From contig JAGAIH010000268.1 in NCBI GenBank assembly GCA_017626655.1, positions 1-5,071 of the forward strand: a stretch of 5,071 nt of DNA, written 5' to 3'. The translations under genes were made by a program, and so were the position numbers. Positions 1 to 5,071 of this stretch are shown one piece after another. How positions within the stretch are numbered: position 1 is the first letter of the stretch; every line of letters begins with the position of its first letter. A model generated the notes under the pieces. It was given only the letters and a program-made list of their open reading frames with translations. It had not been told where the DNA came from and ran no database searches. This DNA is from Clostridia bacterium. GTDB taxonomy: Bacteria > Bacillota_A > Clostridia > Oscillospirales > CAG-272.

Positions 1-769
1 GGAAGACGGTGCCGCTGGTGCCGAGGGAAATGCTGCAATCCCCGTCGCGGAGGGTGTTGGTGCCCACGGCCGCGCCTGCGTTGTCCCCCGCGCCCGCGCA
101 GAGGATGGCGTTAGGCAGACCGTACTCGGCCTTCAGCTTGCCGGTAGCCTCATAGCTCTCAAAGAGGGTGGGGAGCATATCCATGGTGATGCCGCAGATC
201 TCGCACATCTCGGGAGACCAGCGCTTGTTCTGCACGTCCAGGAGGAGCATACCCGCGGCGTCGGAGTATTCAGAGGAGAATACACCCGTCAGCTTGTAGG
301 CCAGGTAGTCCTTGGGGAGGCAGATTTTCTTGGCTCTCGCGAAGTTCTCGGGTTCGTTCTCCTTGACCCAGAGGATCTTGGGGGCGGTGAAGCCGGGGAA
401 GGCGATATTTCCCGTGAGGGCGGGGAGGGTCCCGAGGCTGTTGAGGTAGGCGGTCTGCTCGGCGCTCCGTCCGTCGTTCCAGAGGATGGCGGGGCGGATG
501 ACCTCGTCCTGCTCGTCCAGCATGACCAGGCCGTGCATCTGACCCGCGATACCGATGCCCTTGACCTCGGTCTCACGGCCCTCGGATAGGGTGGAGAGGA
601 TCTCCACGGCGGCCTTGTACCAGTCCGCGGGATCCTGCTCGCTCCAGTTGGTATAGGGAGTGGAAACGGGGTAGCTGACGCTGTGCTCGCGAATGATGCT
701 TCCCTCTCGGTCGGTCAAGATGCCCTTACAGGAGGACGTGCCGAGATCGATTCCAATGTAGTAGTTCAT
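1..769 (-). CDS. xylB: Xylulokinase, N-terminal half (partial, runs off the left edge)
   Basis: ATP-dependent kinase of the FGGY family that phosphorylates D-xylulose to D-xylulose 5-phosphate in the cytoplasm, the second step of xylose catabolism. The reading frame opens at ATG 769-767 and stays open to the edge, giving 256 residues, about half of a usual xylulokinase (roughly 490-500). Visible motifs in order: the phosphate-binding GIDLGTSSCK (residues 6-15) with D7; the substrate-side GQMHG (77-81); WNDGR (97-101); DYLAYKLTG (154-162); GAGDN (226-230), whose D229 matches the catalytic base of this family; and the second phosphate-binding loop ISLGTSG (247-253). The QMHG and WNDGR motifs together with the xylA neighbour favour xylulose over other FGGY substrates. 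The start lies 1 nt after the xylA stop (TGA-T-ATG), with a GGGAG ribosome site at 780-776 inside the end of xylA, so translational coupling is likely. The C-terminal half cannot be assessed. Confidence 0.95.
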   Translation of the reverse strand, partial: MNYYIGIDLGTSSCKGILTDREGSIIREHSVSYPVSTPYTNWSEQDPADWYKAAVEILSTLSEGRETEVKGIGIAGQMHGLVMLDEQDEVIRPAILWNDGRSAEQTAYLNSLGTLPALTGNIAFPGFTAPKILWVKENEPENFARAKKICLPKDYLAYKLTGVFSSEYSDAAGMLLLDVQNKRWSPEMCEICGITMDMLPTLFESYEATGKLKAEYGLPNAILCAGAGDNAGAAVGTNTLRDGDCSISLGTSGTVF

Positions 770-770
770 A

Positions 771-2078
771 TCAGACTCCCGAGAAGAGGATATCGTTCAG
801 AACAGACTCCAAATACTCCTGTCTGCCGCTGACGGGCATGACGTCCTTGAGGTCAGCACCGTAGGCGGCCAGGGACTCCAGGGTCACCTTGCCCTCGCGG
901 ATATCCTTACCGATGCCCTCGTTGTAGGAGGCGTAGCGCTTGGCCACGTACTCGTCGATGCGGCCGTCCTCGATGATCTCGTAGGCCTTGATCAGACCCA
1001 GAGCGAAGGCATCCATGCCCGCGATGTAGGAGAGCAGAACGTCCTCGAAGGTGTTGGACTGACGGCGAGCCTTGGCGTCGAAATTCAGACCGCCGTTGGT
1101 GAAGCCGCCGGCCTTGAGGACCTCGTACATGCAGAGGGTGGTGTCGTAGACGTTGGTGGGGAACTGGTCGGTATCCCAGCCCAGGAGCATATCGCCCTGG
1201 TTGGCGTCGATGGAGCCGAAGATGCCGTTGACGGTGGCGGCGCGGAGCTCGTGCTGGAAGGTGTGGCCGGCCAGGGTAGCGTGGTTGGCCTCGATGTTCA
1301 TGCGGAAGTCGTCCATGAGGCCGTAGGTACGCAGGAAGTTGGCGCAGGTGCAAACGTCGAAATCGTACTGGTGCTTGGTAGGCTCCTTGGGCTTGGGCTC
1401 GATGTAGAAGTCACCGGTGAAGCCCTTGGCGCGGCCGTAGTCGCGGGCCAGGGTCAGGAACTTGCCCAGGTTGTCCAGCTCCAGAGCCATATCGGTGTTG
1501 ATGAGGGTATCGTAGCCCTCGCGGCCGCCCCAGAAGACGTAGCCGGGAGCGCCCAGCTTGATGGCGGCGTCGATGCCTGCCTTGACCTTACCGGCGGCGA
1601 TGGCGTAGACGTCAGCGGAGGGGGAGGTAGCGGCGCCGGCCATGAACATCTTGTTGCCGAACATATTGGCGGTCACCCACAGGGGCCTGATGCCGGTGGC
1701 GTTCTGCTTCTCCAGCAGGTAGTCGGTGACGATCTCCAGGTTCTTGATGGACTCGGCCAGGGTCTCGCCCTCGGGAGCCACGTCCACGTCGTGGAAGCAG
1801 TAGTACTCGATGCCCAGCTTCTGCATGAGGTCGAAGGCGAAATCCACCTTAGCCTTAGCGCGCTCGATGCCGTCGAGACCGAAGGTCTTGTCCATGGTGT
1901 CGCCGCCGAACATATCGGTACCGGAGGCGTTGCAGGTGTGCCACCAGGACAGGGCGAAGCGGAGCTGCTCGGCCATGGTCTTGCCGCCGATGACGCGGTC
2001 CTTGTCGTAGTAGCGGAAGGAGAAGGGGTTCTTGGACTTGGGTCCCTCAAAGGGGATGGTGGTGATCTGATCGTACAT
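771..2078 (-). CDS. xylA: Xylose isomerase (class II)
   Basis: Metal-dependent cytoplasmic enzyme that interconverts D-xylose and D-xylulose, the entry step of the isomerase route. It is 435 residues from ATG 2078, the normal length of class II enzymes. An in-frame ATG at 2147 would add 23 basic residues and overlap the transaldolase; it was not used because AAAGGA (2092-2087) sits 8 nt before the 2078 ATG. The expected active-site residues are all visible: H96 and D99 in FHDVD; W183 in [13 protein letters not shown]227 and K229 in [17 protein letters not shown]263 and H266 in [13 protein letters not shown]291, D302 and D304 in [19 protein letters not shown]334 in NFDAK. Assigning these to catalysis and the two metal sites follows established knowledge of the family. 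It follows the transaldolase by 44 nt without a terminator and precedes xylB by 1 nt, so it is inside one operon. Nothing in it looks damaged. Confidence 0.98.
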   Translation of the reverse strand: MYDQITTIPFEGPKSKNPFSFRYYDKDRVIGGKTMAEQLRFALSWWHTCNASGTDMFGGDTMDKTFGLDGIERAKAKVDFAFDLMQKLGIEYYCFHDVDVAPEGETLAESIKNLEIVTDYLLEKQNATGIRPLWVTANMFGNKMFMAGAATSPSADVYAIAAGKVKAGIDAAIKLGAPGYVFWGGREGYDTLINTDMALELDNLGKFLTLARDYGRAKGFTGDFYIEPKPKEPTKHQYDFDVCTCANFLRTYGLMDDFRMNIEANHATLAGHTFQHELRAATVNGIFGSIDANQGDMLLGWDTDQFPTNVYDTTLCMYEVLKAGGFTNGGLNFDAKARRQSNTFEDVLLSYIAGMDAFALGLIKAYEIIEDGRIDEYVAKRYASYNEGIGKDIREGKVTLESLAAYGADLKDVMPVSGRQEYLESVLNDILFSGV

Positions 2079-2086
2079 GGTTTGTT

Positions 2087-2092
2087 TCCTTT
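2087..2092 (-). promoter_or_regulatory. Ribosome binding site that fixes the xylA start
   Basis: AAAGGA on the minus strand ends 8 nt before the ATG at 2078. It decides in favour of a 435-residue protein over the longer frame that begins at 2147 within the transaldolase gene. Confidence 0.7.
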
Positions 2093-2122
2093 CTGGGTTT
2101 AATTTTTTAGCGTTTTTGTGGA

Positions 2123-2776
2123 TTACTTTTGTTCGACCGTGGCCCAATCTGCCAGGAAGCGCTGGATTCCGTTATCGGTCATAGGGTGCTTGATCATGCT
2201 CTCAATGATCTTATAGGGGATCGTGGCGATATCACTTCCTATACGAGCCACCTCGATGACATGGTTAGAGGAACGGATGGAGGCTGAAATGATTTCGGTC
2301 TTAATACCGTATAAGCGGAATATCTTCACGATATCCTCAACCAACTCGATTCCTTCATAACCAATATCATCCAGTCGGCCAACGAAGGGGCTCACGTAAG
2401 TAGCTCCCGCCTTAGCTGCCAGAAGTGCCTGGGCGGTCGAGAAAATCAACGTTACGTTTGTTTTGATTCCCATAGCCGACAACCGTTTCGTAGCTTTCAA
2501 GCCCTCGGCGCACATAGGAATTTTAATGACCAGATTGCTGTTATTGATGGTTTCGTACAGTTTCAGGGCTTCCTTGACCATGGCATCTGCCTCCAAGGAA
2601 ATGACCTCCGCGCTAATGGGGCCGTCCACAATTTCGGTGATCTCCTTGACCACCTCAACGAAATCCCGTCCCTCTTTCGCAATCAAAGACGGATTCGTCG
2701 TTACTCCGCAGATGACACCTAAGTCGTTCGCACGGCGGATCTCATCCACATTGGCTGTGTCAATGAAAATTTTCAT
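2123..2776 (-). CDS. tal: Transaldolase, small FSA/TalC-like family
   Basis: Class I (Schiff-base) aldolase-type enzyme, cytoplasmic, 217 residues, the usual size of the short single-domain subfamily (about 215-220). Key residues: D6 in FIDTAN, TTNPS (26-30), Schiff-base lysine K85 in VIKIP, R134 in SPFVGRLDD (129-137), and S166. The family holds both transaldolases and fructose-6-phosphate aldolases (FSA). The water-binding residues known to differ are Gln59/Thr109/Tyr131 in E. coli FsaA and Glu/Thr/Phe in transaldolases such as TalB. Here they read E57, T109 and F131, the transaldolase pattern, so I infer transfer of dihydroxyacetone between sugar phosphates rather than FSA activity. AAGGAG (2791-2786) precedes the ATG. 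It lies between the arabinofuranosidase (55 nt gap) and xylA (44 nt gap), fitting a role in moving xylulose 5-phosphate carbon through the non-oxidative pentose phosphate pathway. Base composition is visibly lower in GC (about 40-52% in lines I counted) than in xylA (65% in one line counted). Confidence 0.93.
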   Translation of the reverse strand: MKIFIDTANVDEIRRANDLGVICGVTTNPSLIAKEGRDFVEVVKEITEIVDGPISAEVISLEADAMVKEALKLYETINNSNLVIKIPMCAEGLKATKRLSAMGIKTNVTLIFSTAQALLAAKAGATYVSPFVGRLDDIGYEGIELVEDIVKIFRLYGIKTEIISASIRSSNHVIEVARIGSDIATIPYKIIESMIKHPMTDNGIQRFLADWATVEQK

Positions 2777-2804
2777 GGCTATACTCTCCTTGTTTAATAA
2801 AATT

Positions 2805-2820
2805 ACAATATGTACAATAT
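2805..2820. repeat. Short tandem direct repeat in the intergenic gap before the transaldolase gene
   Basis: Two copies of ACAATAT (2805-2811 and 2814-2820 on the plus strand) separated by GT, in the AT-rich 55 nt between the arabinofuranosidase stop and the transaldolase start. It could be a protein-binding site or chance in AT-rich DNA. No convincing -35/-10 pair and no hairpin terminator was seen in this gap. Confidence 0.3.
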
Positions 2821-2831
2821 AAGTTCACGTA

Positions 2832-4583
2832 TTACTTTGCAAGCTTCATGAAGAGCACGCTGTGGCCGTGGACGGTGGGAGCGGTGTTTCGCTCGACTGT
2901 AAAGTCGTTGCTGTCAAAACTGTACTCCCCCGTGCGGATCTCGGTGCAGTCGGCGATCGCGTAGCCCTCTGCCGCCAGATCTATAGGGGTTGATTTGCGG
3001 TTGACTACCGAGAGGTAGAGGTGGTCGCCGTGGTCGGTGCAGAGGAGGTCCAGGTCGGGGTGGTCGGTGTCGCAGGGGATGACGGTGCCGCCTCTGTGAT
3101 CCTGCATGAGGGTAAAGAGGCAGGCGGTGCTTTCGGTCTTCACCTCGTTGCCCTTGACTGTGACCATGCCCTCGTTGATTGGCATGAAGAACTCGCCGCG
3201 GTCGATGTGGTAGGTCTCCTTGGCCTTGGCGATGAAGTGGAGCTGGAGGGCGTTGGAGAAGAAGAGGGCGCCCGAGGAGTCCTTGCCCCAGGAGTAGTTC
3301 CACTCGTCCACGCAGACGCGGATGGGGGCAAAGCTCTCCTTGAAGAGCATATCGCGGTAGAAATTCAGACCGAAGCAGTCTCCGTCGCGGAAGTTGTCCT
3401 CCAGGATGGCGGTGGTGGCCATGCCGTTGTCTCCCTGGGTGGCGTCGGGGAGGATACCGATGTAGTCGTGGTAGGAGACGTACTCGAAGGGGGTGTCGAG
3501 GTGCTTCATGAAGTCGAAGCACCAGTCGCGGTAGCCGTAGCCCCAGGTGAGGCCGATGGCGGTGGCGATGGTGGGGTCGGCCGCCTTCATAGCGCGGGTC
3601 AACTCATTGGTGCGGAGGGCGGCGGCTTGGCTGTTTTGGAACTCACCGCCAAAGAAATAGGCCTCGTTGCCCACGTACCAGAGATGGATGCCGAAGGGGT
3701 CGAAGCCCAGGGCTTGCCGTTTGGCGCCGTACTCGGTGGTGGGGCTACCGTTGCAGTACTCCACCAGGCGGCGGGCGTCCTCCCCGTCCGAGAGGATCAG
3801 GCTGACGGTGTATTCGGGTTCGGCGTCCAGCTCCTTGCAGAGCATGATGAACTCGTTGAGGCCGATATCCAGGGTGTCCTGATCGTAGGAATCGCGGAAG
3901 AGGAACCATTTGGAGGAGCCGTCGGCGGGCTTGCGAAGCTCGGGGGCCTTCAAGCTCTCCTTCCAATCGAAGTGGTCGGCGGCGCAACCTCCCGGGAAGC
4001 GGATGGCGGTGGGGCCGACGGCGCGAAGGGCCTCGATGACGTCCCGTCTCATGCCAAAGAAGTGGTCGGTGGGACGGAGGGAGACCTCGAAGACCGCCGC
4101 CTCGCCCTTGACTGTAAGGGTGAAGGTGCCGCCGTCCAGATCGGCGCCGTCGAAGATGAAGGACAGGGGGGTGTATGCTTCCCCGTCGGCGGTGACGGTG
4201 AAGGTCTGCTCAGAGCCCGCAAGGCCGAAGGCGATCTCGGCGGTGTGGGTGAGGGCCTTGACCCAGACGCGGGCCTCATAGGTCTTGCCCGCTCTTGTGG
4301 CGATGACCTCGGAGGTCTGCTTCATGGTGCCGCCGTCGCGGAGGATGATGAAATTGCTTTGGCACAGGCTCTCGTGGGGGCGGTCGGTGACCCGCTCAAA
4401 GGCGGTGCATTCCCAGCCCGCGGGGGCTTCCGCGCCCGCAAAGAGCTTGCGGTTATTGAGCATCTCGGCGGACAGGCCGCCGAAGAAGCCCTTGCGGGTG
4501 ATCTCCAGGTTGACGCCGAAGACGTGGTCCTCAAAGAGATAGCCGCCCTTTTCTCGGTGGATGCGGATATCCGTCACGGTCAT
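2832..4583 (-). CDS. Alpha-L-arabinofuranosidase, GH51-type, intracellular
   Basis: Retaining glycoside hydrolase predicted to release terminal L-arabinofuranose from arabinoxylo- or arabino-oligosaccharides. It is 583 residues from ATG 4583. Layout: an N-terminal strand region (about 1-50); a beta-rich stretch (about 55-172) resembling the carbohydrate-binding-like insert of larger GH51 enzymes; a catalytic barrel (about 175-470); and a C-terminal beta domain (about 475-583). Motifs: RFPGG (195-199), YVGNEAY (303-309) with probable acid/base E307, SYHDY (370-374), and VDEWNYSW (425-432) with probable nucleophile E427. No signal peptide or membrane segment is visible, so it should act in the cytoplasm on imported oligosaccharides. 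Many GH51 enzymes have Asn after RFPGG; this one has Cys200, so the substrate may differ. It is the first gene after the 4610-4639 promoter and lies 55 nt ahead of the transaldolase. The start is uncertain: GGGAGG ends only 2 nt before this ATG but 8 nt before an in-frame GTG at 4577, which would give 581 residues. Confidence 0.88.
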   Translation of the reverse strand: MTVTDIRIHREKGGYLFEDHVFGVNLEITRKGFFGGLSAEMLNNRKLFAGAEAPAGWECTAFERVTDRPHESLCQSNFIILRDGGTMKQTSEVIATRAGKTYEARVWVKALTHTAEIAFGLAGSEQTFTVTADGEAYTPLSFIFDGADLDGGTFTLTVKGEAAVFEVSLRPTDHFFGMRRDVIEALRAVGPTAIRFPGGCAADHFDWKESLKAPELRKPADGSSKWFLFRDSYDQDTLDIGLNEFIMLCKELDAEPEYTVSLILSDGEDARRLVEYCNGSPTTEYGAKRQALGFDPFGIHLWYVGNEAYFFGGEFQNSQAAALRTNELTRAMKAADPTIATAIGLTWGYGYRDWCFDFMKHLDTPFEYVSYHDYIGILPDATQGDNGMATTAILEDNFRDGDCFGLNFYRDMLFKESFAPIRVCVDEWNYSWGKDSSGALFFSNALQLHFIAKAKETYHIDRGEFFMPINEGMVTVKGNEVKTESTACLFTLMQDHRGGTVIPCDTDHPDLDLLCTDHGDHLYLSVVNRKSTPIDLAAEGYAIADCTEIRTGEYSFDSNDFTVERNTAPTVHGHSVLFMKLAK

Positions 4584-4585
4584 AT

Positions 4586-4591
4586 CCTCCC
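4586..4591 (-). promoter_or_regulatory. Ribosome binding site of the arabinofuranosidase gene, with unusual spacing
   Basis: GGGAGG at 4591-4586 is a strong Shine-Dalgarno sequence. It leaves 2 nt to the ATG at 4583, shorter than normal, and 8 nt to the in-frame GTG at 4577, which is in the usual range. The GTG may be the main start. Confidence 0.7.
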
Positions 4592-4596
4592 AGCTT

Positions 4597-4610
4597 TTAC
4601 ATTGCTTTCA
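4597..4610 (-). promoter_or_regulatory. Possible cre-like (CcpA) site at the transcription start
   Basis: The minus strand reads TGAAAGCAATGTAA. Against the cre consensus TGWAANCGNTNWCA it fails at two defined positions: the G of the central CG, which is usually well conserved, and the C next to the last base. It begins at the last base of the -10 element and covers the predicted start point, a position at which CcpA could repress. This is a weak match and could be chance. Confidence 0.25.
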
Positions 4611-4639
4611 TTATATCACTATTTCCTCCCTTTCGTCTA
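4610..4639 (-). promoter_or_regulatory. Sigma-A type promoter with extended -10, driving the pentose operon
   Basis: The minus strand carries a perfect TATAAT (4615-4610) preceded by TG one base upstream (4618-4617), an extended -10. A partial -35, TAGACG (4639-4634, 4 of 6 matches to TTGACA), lies 18 nt upstream. The predicted start near 4603 leaves a leader of about 20 nt that contains the GGGAGG site. DNA further upstream (about 4650-4710) is rich in A-runs on the minus strand, as in an UP-element, and the preceding gene is closed off by a terminator. I infer that this promoter serves the arabinofuranosidase, transaldolase, xylA and xylB genes. Confidence 0.65.
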
Positions 4640-4721
4640 TGCAATATTTGTAAATTATTTGACTTTCTATGTTTTATTTTGCCGTTTTGGTCTTTCTTTT
4701 TTTCATAATTTGCTTTCAGAC

Positions 4722-4761
4722 AAAAAGGCCCGCCGCACCGATGGAGGCTCGGGCGGCAGGC
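4722..4761 (-). terminator. Rho-independent terminator of the upstream unidentified gene
   Basis: On the minus strand GCCTGCCGC (4761-4753) pairs with GCGGCGGGC (4736-4728) in a 9-bp stem with one G-U pair. Inside it CCGA pairs with TCGG to lengthen the hairpin. One C follows, then five T (4726-4722). It starts about 30 nt after the stop of the partial gene and separates it from the pentose operon promoter. Confidence 0.88.
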
Positions 4762-4790
4762 GGGATATTGATGGGATGGAGTCGGGATAT

Positions 4791-5071
4791 TCACAACAGG
4801 GTATCGGTGATGAGCAAATACATGTAGCTGCCGAAGTCGGAGTCCTCCACCAGCTCCAGCTTGCAATACTTGGCCTTGATGAGGCTCCCCTCGGCGGGGT
4901 AGCCCTCGCCCTTGGCGGAGAGAGGGATCTGGAAGGAGAGGACGGTGGTGTAGTCCTCCTCCTGGCTCGCGGGGTCACGGAGGGAGATGAGTCCCTCCAG
5001 AGCCCCGATATGGGCGGGGATGGTGGCGGTCTCCTCGTCCACGACGTAGGTATCGATGACGTAGCCCTCTA
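4791..5071 (-). CDS. Unidentified protein, C-terminal end only (partial, runs off the right edge)
   Basis: An open frame enters from the right edge and ends at TGA 4793-4791, giving 92 complete residues. An in-frame GTG at 5042 is not needed as a start because the frame is open to the edge (…EGYVIDTYVVDEETATIP…). The segment is acidic, mixes charged and hydrophobic residues, ends hydrophobic (YMYLLITDTLL), and has no cysteine cluster, membrane helix or motif I recognise. It is supported as a real gene by GC-rich coding style like its neighbours, by an open frame to the edge, and by the strong terminator placed just after its stop. Because that terminator and a new promoter follow, it probably belongs to a separate transcript, and its link to pentose use is unknown. 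Confidence 0.6.
   Translation of the reverse strand, partial: EGYVIDTYVVDEETATIPAHIGALEGLISLRDPASQEEDYTTVLSFQIPLSAKGEGYPAEGSLIKAKYCKLELVEDSDFGSYMYLLITDTLL

Noticed and set aside
289..576. Minus-strand 95-codon frame inside xylB
   Set aside because: A Ser/Arg/Pro-rich shadow of the xylulokinase frame, which carries all FGGY motifs.
1251..2102. Long plus-strand open frame (283 codons) opposite xylA
   Set aside because: It is the antisense shadow of a clear xylA with all active-site residues; its Gly/Val/Leu-rich repetitive composition and lack of a ribosome site fit a GC-driven artefact.
2079..2147. Upstream in-frame ATG extending xylA by 23 residues
   Set aside because: It overlaps the transaldolase end, adds a basic segment unlike the family, and the AAAGGA site points to the ATG at 2078.
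2463..2822. Plus-strand 119-codon frame opposite the transaldolase
   Set aside because: Antisense to a conserved gene, with no ribosome site or recognisable motif.
2914..3522. Minus-strand open frame of 202 codons inside the arabinofuranosidase gene
   Set aside because: An Arg/His/Pro-rich out-of-frame translation of GC-rich coding DNA; the GH51 frame holds the catalytic motifs.
4597..4611. Tiny leader frame MKAM before the arabinofuranosidase
   Set aside because: Its ATG overlaps the -10 element and lies upstream of the predicted transcript start, so it is unlikely to be transcribed.
4597..4866. Minus-strand open frame of 89 codons across the terminator and promoter
   Set aside because: It overlaps the end of the partial gene in another frame, runs through the terminator hairpin and AT-rich promoter, and has no protein-like composition in its second half.

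Overview
The window carries a pentose-catabolism gene cluster, with every supported gene on the minus strand, so it reads right to left. The protein-coding DNA is mostly GC-rich, the intergenic DNA is AT-rich, and ribosome binding sites are of the purine-rich GGAGG type. The xylose isomerase is the long class II form and the promoter looks sigma-A-like. Together these suggest a Firmicutes/Clostridia-type anaerobe, perhaps from a gut or rumen. That placement is inference from style, not from a marker gene.

Layout in transcription order. (1) 5071-4791: the C-terminal end of a protein I do not recognise, closed by a strong intrinsic terminator at 4761-4722. (2) An AT-rich promoter region with an extended -10 element (TGATATAAT) close to the first gene. 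(3) A GH51-type alpha-L-arabinofuranosidase without a signal peptide (4583-2832). (4) A small transaldolase of the FSA/TalC-like family (2776-2123). (5) Xylose isomerase xylA (2078-771). (6) Xylulokinase xylB (769 to beyond the left edge; 256 residues visible).

Gaps between genes 3 to 6 are 55, 44 and 1 nt with no terminator, so one transcript from the 4610-4639 promoter is likely. The logic is coherent. The intracellular arabinofuranosidase would trim arabinose from imported (arabino)xylo-oligosaccharides. XylA would convert xylose to xylulose and XylB would phosphorylate it to xylulose 5-phosphate. Transaldolase would carry the pentose phosphates on towards fructose 6-phosphate and erythrose 4-phosphate. 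No transporter, regulator, xylosidase, transketolase or arabinose (araBAD-type) gene lies in the window.

I see no novel system. The points most worth a second look are the transaldolase-type active site (E57, T109, F131) in a protein that automatic annotation may call fructose-6-phosphate aldolase, the lower GC of that gene than its neighbours, the doubtful start codon of the arabinofuranosidase, and a cre-like sequence at the predicted transcription start.
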